From Loripinus fragilis (Eukaryota > Mollusca > Bivalvia > Lucinida > Lucinidae), in contig OZ026525.1 of the NCBI GenBank assembly GCA_964019695.1, positions 87,682,779-87,746,778 on the forward strand: a stretch of 64,000 bases of DNA, given 5' to 3'. This document shows positions 23,298 to 33,313 of this stretch, in pieces (positions within the stretch are counted from its first letter, which is position 1; every line of letters begins with the position of its first letter). The position numbers and the translations under genes were made by a program. The notes under the pieces were generated by a model, which saw only the letters and a program-made list of their open reading frames with translations, was not told where the DNA came from and did not search any database.

Positions 23298-23890
23298 TAT
23301 TCAGTGGCAAAATATTACAATTTTGTTTTATGTTCCCTTTCTAACTGTATTTTTTTAAGATTTGTATTTTAAGTATTGCAAATGTTTTATTATTGTATTT
23401 GGTATGTATTTGTATATATTGTAAATATGCCTAGAGGACCACATGGTAGATTAGCTAATGTGGCTTTATGTGCAATCCTCTTTACATAATGTATAAATAA
23501 GATAAAATAAAATAAATAAATAGTGATTCCAAAAATAGAATTTGCACCATCGCTCCCCAGCTGAAATTCTAGATTAAAATCAAAGAAAAAAGCCTAGCCT
23601 TGAGCTACAGCAGCTTTAAACACATTCGGGAAAGTCCGCCACAATTCGAGAATCGAATCATGGCTGGGTGTATATAAGGAGCATTATGCGTAGCACTATA
23701 TATATGTATCAAAAAGCTCCATTATGTTAGCCGGAACTGGCGTATGGAAAATTAGTTCTGTAGCATGTGGGTTAAGCTCTATTAAAATCGGTTATTCTGA
23801 TTATCCAAAACGTTTAACCAGCAGAATAAATGAAGTTTATGTATTTTTCAATAAAATATCGCTAAAACGTAACTTCATTTAAGCCGTTTC

Positions 23891-24261
23891 ACGCCTACCA
23901 AACGCTCGAATGCTCAACATCTGGTTTAATATTAAAAGCAACTGCTCTATGAAGAAAATCAAAAGTCGGGGAATGTCATGCAATAGCCTATGGATTCCTG
24001 CGTCTGTGGTATAAATACGAGATCAAAAAGTATTCTCATTAGGTTATATTTACTTTTCGCGCGATAAACATGTTCCTGTCGAATATCTTGTACACCTATT
24101 TTACGCAAAATGTAAATCTGACAAAACGAGAGATCTTTCTGACCACAAACGTAGGAATGCATAGTATGTTGCATGACATTCCCCGATCTTTGATTCTCTT
24201 CCTTGAGGAATTGTTTTTAATATTAAACCAGCTGTTGAGCATTCGAGCGTTTGGTAGGCGT
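23891..24261. mobile_element. Long-arm foldback element
   Basis: Outer arms ACGCCTACCAAACGCTCGAA and TTCGAGCGTTTGGTAGGCGT are exact complements. The arms continue inward for roughly 130 nt with gaps (GGGGAATGTCATGCAATA against CATGACATTCCCC; ACATCTGGTTTAATATTAAA against TTTAATATTAAACCAGCTGT). Non-coding. It ends about 40 nt before the small ORF at 24302. Confidence 0.75.
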
Positions 24262-24301
24262 GCGTTTGTTCTGCTGCAATCACACTAGTTATTGTGTTAA
24301 C

Positions 24302-24526
24302 ATGGTTTCTGTGGCGTCAGCGTCACGTTATATAACGTCAGCGTCACGTTATTACCCGCGTTATCAAAGAAGATCCTCGATGTACATCCGTGGTCTGATT
24401 CCACGGAATTTCGCGAAATTGGCCGAGGCAGTTCCGATTGCTTTTAATCCTGTTGAAGTTGAGGCACTGGTACGTGAATTTGGTTTTTTTAGAGCATCCA
24501 AAACTGATGTTTACACTGATGAATAG
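24302..24526 (+). CDS. Small ORF, 74 codons, function unknown
   Basis: An ATG in AACATGG context opens a 74-residue frame starting MVSVASASRYITSASRYYPR. The first ~25 residues are rich in Ser, Arg and Tyr with no acidic residue, as in mitochondrial targeting peptides. The rest includes MYIRGLIPRNFAKLAEAVPI and ends acidic (DVYTDE). A direct duplication of TCAGCGTCACGTTAT lies in the first codons (about 24317-24354). No family was recognised. It could be a real small gene, a single exon, or chance. The foldback element just upstream may sit in its promoter region. Composition looks more protein-like than other short frames nearby, which is the only reason it is listed. Confidence 0.25.
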   Translation: MVSVASASRYITSASRYYPRYQRRSSMYIRGLIPRNFAKLAEAVPIAFNPVEVEALVREFGFFRASKTDVYTDE

Positions 24527-25276
24527 GAGAATTAGTTAACTGGTGCTTCGGCAAACAGCGGAGACCCCGGTGAAATACCGCGTTAGGCGGTATTTCATCT
24601 GGGTCTGCGCTGTGTGCTACATGTAAGATTAAAACAATCAGGCTTCAGTGATAGAAATATATTAAAATGAAGACATTTTGACCTGTTACTCTTCAAAACA
24701 CAAAATGGACAAATCCATACTAAGTCTTACATGTATTGTATCAATATGTACAGGGCAATCTGACTGAACGAAAATGGTATGCCTCGTGTGCTGTCCTTTC
24801 GCGTGACACTGTTCTCACGTTTTCCGTATGATTCCATAGACAAGCGATCTGACATATTTTCTAGCACGCTTCCACTTAATCTAATCAGTTCTGTTTCTAC
24901 TGTATAGAGTAGTCTTATTCTGTTAGTTAATTGATTTGTCTGGAGGTAAATTCAATCAGGTTCCAATACGCTAAATTGCACGTGATTTCGGAGATGCACC
25001 TTTAATTGAGTCGCTTGTATTGTACGAGAATCACATTGATTGACTATAGTCACTACTGAAAAATTTCCGTTGAATGTCGGTTATTTTCTGGAAAATGGGA
25101 TATACTTTGCACACGATAAAAGTAGTAGTAGTTTTTTAGTTTAAGTTTATTTAAGTCTCACATATCAATTATACAGCTATAAACATATAAAACACTATGA
25201 TTTTTAATTGATACCCAGCCAGTTTTTGGCTGATGAGACTATATTTTGCATTTAACATTTACAATATATATAATAG

Positions 25277-25579
25277 TTAAGATGATTCAAGACATATGCT
25301 GTGTACGTATATAAAAATCGCTATAAAAGCTGCAAGAAAATTTGGAAGTGTGCCGGAAGCATTACAGAAGCGATACAAACGTTCATTTGAAGGTGTTTTG
25401 GACTGAGAGAATCTACCCGATTCAATGTCTAAGTACAGATTACAACTCCTAAACCGGGTAAGAATGTGTCGGTGATCCCATCTCGTATTCTGTACTGAGG
25501 GTAGTTTTGTATGTTCTATGTATGCGTAGTTTGTTTCCGTTAGATTCATCTCTGCCATTACATAATACACTATCTTCAC
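25277..25579 (-). pseudogene. Possible non-LTR C-terminal remnant
   Basis: The minus-strand frame contains HRHILTRFRSCNLYLDIESG followed by RFSQSK..NERLYRFCNA. This resembles the region after the reverse transcriptase in many non-LTR elements: a run of basic and hydrophobic residues, then an I-E-x-G-R-F block, then an E-R-L-C..C-like finger. Here the first Cys of the finger is Tyr and no second half follows. No polymerase motif is nearby, so at best it is a short relic. Confidence 0.4.
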
Positions 25580-25672
25580 AGTGCTGTTGATCTATATGTT
25601 TGGTCTATTTTTCTCTAGCAAATTTAAGACAAATTGTTTTATTAGGCGCAGTAAAAGTAAAGTACATGTATG

Positions 25673-25980
25673 CACTGTCGTCCCAACCAAGAGTGACAGT
25701 GACGCAATATTTTGTTAAAGCACTTACTTTATAAACTCCACTGGAGCTAACGCGAATCGAAAGATCACTTGTGTATCAATCCTATCTGCGGCTAGGTACT
25801 GTAAGCACAATGTTTACTGTCGTCGCCCTGGGCCAAGTCACCTGTTAAAACTATCGGTAACGGGAGCCAACTCACGACAGTAAACATTGAAGGCATTATT
25901 TCATACACTAGTGATCTATCGATTATAATCCCTGTAAACAAAACATGACATCACGGTAACTCTTGGCTGGCAGGACAGTA
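25673..25980. mobile_element. Foldback MITE, 'TACTGTC' family, copy with nested palindrome
   Basis: Ends CACTGTCGTCCCAACCAAG and CTCTTGGCTGGCAGGACAGTA. The centre is disrupted at about 25794-25890 by a second inverted pair, CAATGTTTACTGTCGT and ACGACAGTAAACATTG, apparently a smaller element inserted in it. Confidence 0.65.
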
Positions 25981-26074
25981 CATGTTGATACTTTGTTCAT
26001 TCGATTGGACATAACGCGATTATTTCTGGTACCGAGCACACTTATCGTGTGTGAACTCTACAACGCATAAGTCC

Positions 26075-26159
26075 ATACAATATTTGTTTTGTTGATAAAC
26101 TTTACGCCCCAGGGAATAACTTTTCAATTATGTTGGGACATTTCCTGTGTTGAACCAAT
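26075..26159 (-). mobile_element. SINE, 3' part, left of the gypsy insertion
   Basis: Read on the minus strand this starts ATTGGTTCAACACAGGAAAT and continues TGTCCC, matching TACTGGTTCAACCCAG..GTCCC of the SINE at 16375-16595. The rest of the same SINE lies across the LTR element at 35638-35767. Confidence 0.65.
26156..26159 (+). repeat. Target duplication CAAT, left
   Basis: CAAT directly precedes the 5' LTR and is repeated directly after the 3' LTR at 35638-35641. Confidence 0.8.
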
Positions 26160-27272
26160 TGTAGTAGTCCCAGGTTTGGATCAATAGATCTGGTCCTACT
26201 TAGCCATAATTTACGGTGAAATCGGTAGATTTTGACTTTGTATGACAGAAAACTTACAAGTATCTTAGCGTCGAGTGTATTTTCTAAAAGGCCGTACTTG
26301 TTGCACTTTTGTTATTGCCTCGTTGTTTTCCGCTATCTCCGTGAATTTCCGTGAGATATAATTAGAATAACTTTGATTTTGTCAACTGAGGGTATTCTCA
26401 CCTTTACGGGATACTACACCCCCTGAGAAGTAAGTAAGAAAATATGTGTTCTCTACTGATAAAAAGTAAAAGACAGACACTATCTGGTCATCGCCATATA
26501 TTGTCTGTGCTTATTTTAGCGATAATTATATACTGTATTATTGACACTATTAATTTTAATAACCAGGCGATACATATAGTGTAAAGCCTGATTTGAATTT
26601 AACTTGCTTACTATATTGCAGTTCCTCCGTACGCGGAGCTCTGTTTCCGTTCATTTACGGAACCTGTTTCAGGACGGCTATCCGTCCACACTTTGACAGG
26701 TCTGTTGAAAAACTCAGTTCGGCTTTCCGAGCACTGTTTTCACAGAACCTCTTTTCAAGACGGCTTTCCGTCTACTCGTGCAGCACTGCTCAGCTCTTTG
26801 GATCTGAGTTAGTCTCTGCTATTTAAAACCCTCAGAACTCTGTTCTTGTGTTGTTTGAACTGGTCTGATTTTTGGGTTATTCTATTTTAGCACATTTGTT
26901 ATATACTTTTCTCTCAACTTGATAGAAAAGTATCTAATATTGACTTACCTCCCAGTATTATTGTTTCTGGAGAGATTTAATACACTGCCTTATATTTTGG
27001 GTACTTTTATATTTTAGTTATATGTAAATATTCTATAGAGAATCATTCTCAATTAAAGAGTTGTTGAATATACTTCAAACTTGAGTCTAATTTGCCCCTA
27101 ATACTTACCAGCTACAACAGGACTCTGTTTACCCCTGTTTGTGGACGGGACAGGTTCATTTATCACAATCACTAAACACAACGCGAAGTCTTGACTGTCA
27201 CTCGGATTGAGTGTGCACCGAATTATATAAATCTATACGATCACAGTTAAAGAACCCGTCGTCCCGCCTACA
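26160..27272 (+). repeat. 5' LTR
   Basis: 1113 bp, TGTAG..CTACA. It holds a cluster of short hairpins at 26625-26808 and a strong splice-donor-like AAGTAAGTAAG with GT at 26430. A TATATAAAT box lies at about 27224-27232, and AATTAAAG at 27050. Which of these set the promoter and the R region cannot be told from sequence alone. The 77-codon frame beginning near 26593 is identical in structure in both LTRs and is not treated as a gene. Confidence 0.97.
26625..26808 (+). promoter_or_regulatory. Hairpin cluster in the 5' LTR
   Basis: Six compact hairpins in 184 nt. Stems are CTCCG/CGGAG (26625-26638, loop TACG), TTCCGT/ACGGAA (26645-26662), GGACGG/CCGTCC (26672-26687, loop CTAT), TCGG/CCGA (26719-26730, loop CTTT), AGACGG/CCGTCT (26758-26773, loop CTTT) and CTCAG/CTGAG (26789-26808). 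The third and fifth are preceded by TTTCA, like the two hairpins before ORF3. The same cluster is in the 3' LTR at +8365. Role unknown; structured RNA in the genomic transcript is the simplest reading. Confidence 0.7.
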
Positions 27273-27273
27273 C

Positions 27274-27293
27274 TGGCGCCGTGACCGTAGGAT
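27274..27293 (+). promoter_or_regulatory. Primer-binding site
   Basis: TGGCGCCGTGACCGTAGG starts 2 nt after the 5' LTR. TGG pairs with the CCA end of a tRNA, as expected for minus-strand priming. The reverse complement looks somewhat like a serine tRNA 3' end, but the tRNA was not identified. Confidence 0.8.
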
Positions 27294-27455
27294 TAGGTAC
27301 TGTTTGAGACCCCAGGGTCGAGGTGCCTGAATCTTTATTTAGTATTTGGCAAATATATATAGACTTTTAAAACTATTTTAATGGAATACAGCTAATTCAA
27401 ACAACACAGGCTCAATTTTTTTTTTTATTATTATTGTTTATTTGAAAAATTCAAA

Positions 27456-29135
27456 ATGATGAGTCAGTTTAGGATTAAGGCTGAACCCGATATCACTGAT
27501 CCCGAGGTGTCCGGATGGCATGACCCTATTCCCAGCACTTCGGTATCCCATCAGAGTATTTATACCTCTTTTGCGGCAGCTGAGGGGGCAGCCAGTACTG
27601 CCACCCTTATTGATGAAGGCATATTTGATGAAAGGTCAGAATTTGAAAGGTTGCATATGCAGACTTCTACTCCTAAGGCGTCTATGTCAAGCATTTACCC
27701 TGTACGTTTAGACGATAGGTATCAGGCTTTGAGTCGCAAACCTTGGGATTTTGCGGGTAGAACATTTCAAGATTTTCATAGTAGGCCAGAAGTTAGGCCT
27801 AGAGTTCAGTTTGAATTACCCAGTACCCAGGGGTTGAGTTCATCTTATGGGACATACCCAGGGCAAAGTTGTCCAGTGAGTTTGGCACCTTCTGGTGTCA
27901 CTCCATATGATAGGTTGGGAAGTTATAATGATGGTTACGGTATGCATGCAGGACCCAAGACAACCCCTAGTTGGGCAACGGGGGGTCGGTATAGTAGGGG
28001 CCCAGCAACAGTGACTAGCAGTCGCAGTGTGAATACAAACCCATTCACATCTGCCCCAGGTTTAGGGTATGGCACAGGTTTTAATAATTTTGACCATAAT
28101 CCCGCCTATGGGGGTGCGTATGGTAATAGCCCATTTACTCCCCGGGAGCGTCCTGTCAATGACTTAAGGCGTAGGGAGTTAGACGCTGACTTTTATGATG
28201 GGACTAGTGACCTGACTGACTATTTAGCTCATTTTGAACAGGTAGCAGACTATAATGGGTGGTCAGATGCCCAGCGTGCCAGAGTTTTGTGTGTGAAATT
28301 GAAGGGGGAAGCGCGTAAGGTTTTAAGGTCTCTCAGTATGATGGAGAAAACTGACTACGATTTGCTTCAACTAGCCCTTACGAGAGTTTTTGACCCGCAG
28401 GAGATGGAAATGGCCCATAGGAGTGTTTATAAAAATAGGCGTCGCCAGAAAGGTGAAAGTGTAGCACAGTTTGGATTTGAGCTACGTAGACTGGCTCAAA
28501 AGGCCTACCCCGCACTTAGCATAAGGGAATTAGAGGTCCATATAATTGACCAATATTTGGAAGGTTTAGGTGATAAGGAGCTGAGGATGCATGTACAACT
28601 GCATCACCCTCAGACTCTGAGCCAAGCAATTGGGTTAGCGGTCGAATATTGTTCCGTTGATAACCCCCAGGACAAATTGTTGAAACCTGTTAAGGAGCAT
28701 GAGGAGCGGAACAGTATGTCTGTTCAGAGCACTCAGGTGGTTAACTCCCTTAGACCCCTCAATTATCAGACTGAATTTTCTATTCAAGACCTTCAGAGTT
28801 TGATCTCTTCGGTGGTGGAGCAAAAACTCGGGGAATTCAAGGGAGATAATAAGGTTCCTAGTTCGCCCGGTACTTCCGCCCCTAGGGCCCAAGGTTCCAG
28901 GGGGGGAGAAAGGCATGGAAGGCCTCAAAGGGGTCAAAACCAAAATCGGGGTCAAGCAACTGTCTCAAAGGAGGGGCAGGGCCCAGCAGGTTATTCAGGG
29001 GACCAAAAGAGGGACAGAAGGGATGTTATTTGTACCTTCTATGGGAAATCCAACCATGTAGAAAGCCGTTGTTTGGAGAAGCAGAGGGTAAAGAGCGAAC
29101 AAGACCGTGTTCGCACTATGGCACAGGAAAACTAG
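27456..29135 (+). CDS. gag: Gag-like structural protein of the gypsy element
   Basis: A 559-residue protein that would form the particle and bind the element's RNA. The first ~230 residues are low-complexity, rich in Gly, Ser, Tyr and Pro. A capsid-type retrotransposon gag region follows at about 235-385 (DFYDGTSDLTDYLAHFEQVA, then KGEARKVLRSL and QFGFELRRLAQKAYP). The tail at about 470-515 is basic and Gly/Arg/Gln-rich. It ends in a CCHC knuckle of the spacing C-x2-C-x4-H-x4-C at residues 526-539. Residue 529, which should be the second Cys, is Tyr (codon TAT at 29040), so this knuckle is incomplete. The start is the first ATG after the leader. The 3' end overlaps the pol frame by 250 nt (pol frame open from 28886). 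Homologues are the gag proteins of other metazoan Ty3/gypsy elements. Confidence 0.93.
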   Translation: MMSQFRIKAEPDITDPEVSGWHDPIPSTSVSHQSIYTSFAAAEGAASTATLIDEGIFDERSEFERLHMQTSTPKASMSSIYPVRLDDRYQALSRKPWDFAGRTFQDFHSRPEVRPRVQFELPSTQGLSSSYGTYPGQSCPVSLAPSGVTPYDRLGSYNDGYGMHAGPKTTPSWATGGRYSRGPATVTSSRSVNTNPFTSAPGLGYGTGFNNFDHNPAYGGAYGNSPFTPRERPVNDLRRRELDADFYDGTSDLTDYLAHFEQVADYNGWSDAQRARVLCVKLKGEARKVLRSLSMMEKTDYDLLQLALTRVFDPQEMEMAHRSVYKNRRRQKGESVAQFGFELRRLAQKAYPALSIRELEVHIIDQYLEGLGDKELRMHVQLHHPQTLSQAIGLAVEYCSVDNPQDKLLKPVKEHEERNSMSVQSTQVVNSLRPLNYQTEFSIQDLQSLISSVVEQKLGEFKGDNKVPSSPGTSAPRAQGSRGGERHGRPQRGQNQNRGQATVSKEGQGPAGYSGDQKRDRRDVICTFYGKSNHVESRCLEKQRVKSEQDRVRTMAQEN

Positions 29136-32100
29136 CTGCGACTGAGTTAAAGGCCGATAACTCAGTCGCCTGTGAGCAATCAGTTAGGCCAAAAGTCAAA
29201 CAAAGTGATGGGGGCCCTCCCGATACATTAATTGTAGGGGGTCTCTCAAATAAATGTGAGAGTCATTTGACTCCCCCTATTGAGCAGAAGGGGGACCCAG
29301 ACCCACATAAGGGGCAATTTAAGGGTGATCCAGGTGAAAAAGGGGAGATAAGTCCAGTAGGTGACAAGACTGATCAGTTTTTAGGACTTGAGACCTTGTT
29401 TGAAGAGGTCACCCTAACCAGCCCTATTCAGACTTCGAGTCCTGAGAGCATACCTAAGGATGTTACTTCAGAACTTGGTCCTTGCGGATCAAGTAAGTCC
29501 TGTTTCTATGTTCCTGGAAAAATTGGCAGGACTCGGGGTAGCTTTTTGATTGATACAGGGTCGAGCGTTTCGGTCCTGTCCAACAAGGTTTTGGCTATGT
29601 TGGGTCATTCTTCTGACCTACAGACAGTGCAAGAGAAAGTAGTCACTGCTAATGGTCAAGAACTTAAGCTTTTGGGTAAATTAAAACTCAACATACAGTT
29701 AGAGCACTTAGATTTTTCCCAGGTGTTTATAGTGGCAGATATAGATGAGGATTTTGGTATTCTGGGGATGGATTTTCTCCAAGACCATAAGGCCAGCATT
29801 AAGATCGGCAAGAGAGTCCTTAAGACTTCAGCGGGAAAACTTAAGCTTTTTAGACAGTCTTCCAGAGTGTGCGCCAGGTTGCGACTTGAGGGGATGATTG
29901 ATATTCCCCCACACTCAGAGGTCTTTGTTAAGGGATATATTGATAGGACATTCCCGGGAACCCTTGGGGTGTTGGAACCTGATGGGGGGTTTATGTCCCA
30001 GGGAGTGTTGATAGGCCGTACTCTGATAGACACATGTAAGGGGGAGGCAACTATTCCTATCATGAATATTAAGGATAAGCCTTTTAAAATTACCAATGAA
30101 GCCTTAATGGGGACTGTCCAGCCTGTTGTTAAGATATCCCGTCTTGATGATTGCAACCAGAAGGGGGAACCACTGGGGATGGGGACCCCAAAGGTTGATA
30201 AGGGGGACAAACTGCCCGACCACCTTATGCCATTAGTGCAAGGTGCTAGTGAGAATTTATCCACTACAGAAAAACAAAGGCTTACAGAGCTTATAGGGGA
30301 TTTTGAGGACATCTTTGTGGGACCTGATGGGAAACTTGGGCAGACAAATCTCGCTGAACATTATATTGATACGGGGGATGCTAAACCATTCAAACTACCC
30401 GCCCGCAGGATCCCAATGTTTAAACGCCCGATTGTTGAAAAGGAGGTTGACAGAATGTTAGAGCAAGGTGTTATAGAACCTAGTACATCACCTTGGAATT
30501 CTCCTATTTGTTTGGTTACTAAACCCGATGGGTCTTGCAGGTTTTGTATTGATCTGCGGGCTCTGAATGCCATTACAAAATTGGATGCATATCCTCTCCC
30601 TAGGACTGATGAGACTTTAGATAGGCTCGCCGGCTCTCAATTTTTCAGTACGTTAGACCTGGCCTCGGGTTACTGGCAGTTGAAGTTAAATGAGTATGAT
30701 AGAGCTAAGACAGCCTTTCGCATACCCAGGAGGGGGCACTTTCAGTTTAAAGTAACTTGTTTTGGTCTCAAAAATGCTGCTGGTTCATTTGAAAGGCTCA
30801 TGGAAATAGTATTACATGGTCTACAGCATGAAAAGTGTCTGGTTTATTTGGATGATGTGATCATTAAGGGGAAAACTTTTGATGAAGCTTTGTCTAACCT
30901 TAGAGATGTTTTTGTCCGGTTTCGACAAGCTAACCTTAAGCTAAAGCCCTCAAAATGTAAGCTGTTAAGGGAACAAGTCCTTTTTCTCGGACATCTGGTG
31001 AGTCGCAATGGCATTTCTTGTAATCCTTTGAAGCTTGATGTTATCCGAGACTGGCCCCAGCCCCAATCAAAACCACAAATACGCCAATTTGTCGGTTTGG
31101 TTAATTACTATAGGCGTATGATACCATTTTGTGCGGATCGTGTTCAGCCTTTGACTAAACTGACTAAAAAAGGTGCAGAATTTATTTGGGGTGAAGAACA
31201 AGAATTATCATTTAATGATCTTAAAGACTGTTTAATGTCAAGTCCAGTTCTTGGGTTTCCTCAGGAGAATGGTGGTCCTTTTATTCTAGATACCGATGCA
31301 AGCGGTTTTGGAATTGGAGCCGTATTGTCACAAATTCAGGATGGAGGAGAAAGGGTGCTTGCTTACGGCAGTCATGCCCTTAATCCAGCTCAACAGAATT
31401 ACTGTACCACTAAAAGAGAGCTGAATGCAGTGGTTTACTTTCTGCAGCACTTTAAGCAGTATCTTCTGGGGAGGAGGTTTATATTGAGGAGTGACCATGC
31501 ACCACTGAGATGGCTCTGTAATTTCGGAGAACCAGAGGGAATCTTGGCCCGATGGATGAGCATCATAGGTCCTTTTGACTTTGAGATGCAGTACAGACCA
31601 GGAAGACTCCATTCAAATGCTGACTCACTTAGTAGACTCCCTGCCAGAAAGTGTGTCAACCCAGACTGTCCCGATTGTAAGACAGGAATGATGAAGACAA
31701 ATCAGGTTACATTTTCACCCTTGTCTACCAGTCAGCCTGAACAAGAAGAGGAAGTGGTCCCAAACTGGTTGAAGACTTGGACCAAGGAAGAGTTGATGGA
31801 GATGCAGCAAAAAGACTCTTCCATATCGGAAATCCTCGCCCTTAGGATGGCTCTACAAGAGAAACCTCCGCGGACTGAAATACACTCAGTCCATGCTGAT
31901 GTCATCAGACTTTGGAGTCAGTGGGAGTTACTCCTTGTCAAAGAAGGTTTACTTTATCGGAAGTGGCTGAATAAATTTGGCAGAGAAATGTTACAGCTTG
32001 TTGCCCCAAGAGAAGTTAGAAGGACTGTCTTTCAGGAACTTCATGCACAGCGGTATGCTGGACACCTAGGTAGGGATCGAACCATAGCCGCAGTTCGCAA

Positions 32101-33313
32101 CAGGTTCTGTTGGCCCAATATGGGACAAGATTTGAAACGTTGGTGTCGGGAATGTACAAGCTGTGCCAGAGCCAAGCCAGGCCCAGGCCTAGGAAGAGCA
32201 CCAATTCAACACATAAGTGCCTACCAGCCGACGTCGGTGATGGCGGTTGATATTTTGGGTCCACTCACAACTACAGACAATGGCAATAATTACATCATAG
32301 TATGTGGAGATTACTACACGAAGTGGAAAGAGGCTTTTGCTGTTCCAGACCACCGGGCCCTAACAGTTGCTGACAAACTGGTGACAGAGGTATTCTTGAG
32401 ATTTGGTTTCCCTGCCCAGTTACATTCCGACCAGGGTCGTGAGTTTGAATCCCAACTTTTCAAGGGTATGTGTGCTTTGCTGGGGATTGACAAGACCAGA
32501 ACATGTCCCTACAACCCCAAAAGTGATGGTATGATTGAACGCTATAACAGAAGCCTGCTGACTATGTTGTCCCATTTTGTGAATGAAAACCACACAAACT
32601 GGGATGATCAGTTACCTTATGTGATGGCAGCTTACAGGGCTACAGAGCACAAATCTACAGGTTGTACTCCAAATCTTTTGATGCTAAACAGGGAGACTAT
32701 CTGTCCTCTTGATTTGATGGGAGGGAACCCACCAGCCCAGGAACCACAGGAGTGCCCAGTGGCATATGTTGAATGGGTGAGACAGTCAATGGTTGGTGCC
32801 CATGAGGTAGTATACGATGCCCTTGGACATGCTGCGACCAGGCAAAGCCAGGACTACAACCACAACTTAAAATTCCGAAAGTTCAGGAAAGGGGACTGGG
32901 TCTGGAGGTACTATCCACCCAAGGCAAACCAGAAGCTTGGTCTGGGCTGGGATGGACCATATTTGGTGCTAGAGGCTTTGACCCCATGGATTTACAAGAT
33001 TCAAAAAGGACCCGACAGACATCCGGTAAACATTCATGTGGATCAGTTAAAACCCATGGAGGGGCCAGACCACCCAGCTGACTGGACTATAGTGGAGGAC
33101 AACACATCAGAACTACCTCAGGAGGGAGAGGAGCTGGACAATACTCTTGTTGCAGAGCAGCCACCCAGCCCGTCTCCATCTGAATTTGTGACAGAAGGGC
33201 GAAACAGTTCATCCCCACCCACTTCAGTGGCAGATGAACCCGTCATTCCCTTTGTGCCAAGGTCAAGGAAGGAAAGGCGGATTAAGCCCAGAGAAATTTA
33301 CTCTCCTGGTTAA
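29030..33313 (+). CDS. pol: Pol polyprotein: protease, RT, RNase H, integrase
   Basis: In the -1 frame relative to gag, open from 28886 without an obvious ATG, so probably made by -1 frameshifting. Residues are counted from 29030. An aspartic protease has DTGSS at 175-179 and a later ILGMDFL. The reverse transcriptase has FCIDLRALN, FSTLDLASGYWQ and the active site YLDD at 606-609. RNase H has TDAS with Asp at 756. Integrase has an HHCC finger (His 1005 and 1012, Cys pair near 1045), a catalytic Asp 1074, Asp 1134 and Glu 1170 with the D-D(35)-E spacing, and a GPY/F-type region (WDGPYLVLEAL). All catalytic residues are present and the frame has no stop across 1427 codons. The tail is Pro/Ser-rich. 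This places it in Ty3/gypsy (Metaviridae); the lineage within it was not resolved. Confidence 0.96.
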   Translation: MYLLWEIQPCRKPLFGEAEGKERTRPCSHYGTGKLAATELKADNSVACEQSVRPKVKQSDGGPPDTLIVGGLSNKCESHLTPPIEQKGDPDPHKGQFKGDPGEKGEISPVGDKTDQFLGLETLFEEVTLTSPIQTSSPESIPKDVTSELGPCGSSKSCFYVPGKIGRTRGSFLIDTGSSVSVLSNKVLAMLGHSSDLQTVQEKVVTANGQELKLLGKLKLNIQLEHLDFSQVFIVADIDEDFGILGMDFLQDHKASIKIGKRVLKTSAGKLKLFRQSSRVCARLRLEGMIDIPPHSEVFVKGYIDRTFPGTLGVLEPDGGFMSQGVLIGRTLIDTCKGEATIPIMNIKDKPFKITNEALMGTVQPVVKISRLDDCNQKGEPLGMGTPKVDKGDKLPDHLMPLVQGASENLSTTEKQRLTELIGDFEDIFVGPDGKLGQTNLAEHYIDTGDAKPFKLPARRIPMFKRPIVEKEVDRMLEQGVIEPSTSPWNSPICLVTKPDGSCRFCIDLRALNAITKLDAYPLPRTDETLDRLAGSQFFSTLDLASGYWQLKLNEYDRAKTAFRIPRRGHFQFKVTCFGLKNAAGSFERLMEIVLHGLQHEKCLVYLDDVIIKGKTFDEALSNLRDVFVRFRQANLKLKPSKCKLLREQVLFLGHLVSRNGISCNPLKLDVIRDWPQPQSKPQIRQFVGLVNYYRRMIPFCADRVQPLTKLTKKGAEFIWGEEQELSFNDLKDCLMSSPVLGFPQENGGPFILDTDASGFGIGAVLSQIQDGGERVLAYGSHALNPAQQNYCTTKRELNAVVYFLQHFKQYLLGRRFILRSDHAPLRWLCNFGEPEGILARWMSIIGPFDFEMQYRPGRLHSNADSLSRLPARKCVNPDCPDCKTGMMKTNQVTFSPLSTSQPEQEEEVVPNWLKTWTKEELMEMQQKDSSISEILALRMALQEKPPRTEIHSVHADVIRLWSQWELLLVKEGLLYRKWLNKFGREMLQLVAPREVRRTVFQELHAQRYAGHLGRDRTIAAVRNRFCWPNMGQDLKRWCRECTSCARAKPGPGLGRAPIQHISAYQPTSVMAVDILGPLTTTDNGNNYIIVCGDYYTKWKEAFAVPDHRALTVADKLVTEVFLRFGFPAQLHSDQGREFESQLFKGMCALLGIDKTRTCPYNPKSDGMIERYNRSLLTMLSHFVNENHTNWDDQLPYVMAAYRATEHKSTGCTPNLLMLNRETICPLDLMGGNPPAQEPQECPVAYVEWVRQSMVGAHEVVYDALGHAATRQSQDYNHNLKFRKFRKGDWVWRYYPPKANQKLGLGWDGPYLVLEALTPWIYKIQKGPDRHPVNIHVDQLKPMEGPDHPADWTIVEDNTSELPQEGEELDNTLVAEQPPSPSPSEFVTEGRNSSSPPTSVADEPVIPFVPRSRKERRIKPREIYSPG

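Noticed and set aside
26593..26826. 77-codon ORF in the LTR, also at 34958-35191
   Set aside because: It lies over the hairpin cluster, has no domain, and its presence in both LTRs only reflects their identity.
29120..29132. GGAAAAC near the gag stop as a slippery site
   Set aside because: It is in the right phase, but its first three bases are not identical, so it does not fit the X-XXY-YYZ rule.
29656..30312. 218-codon minus-strand ORF, with others antisense to gag and pol
   Set aside because: Antisense shadows of well-supported coding frames, with no independent motif.
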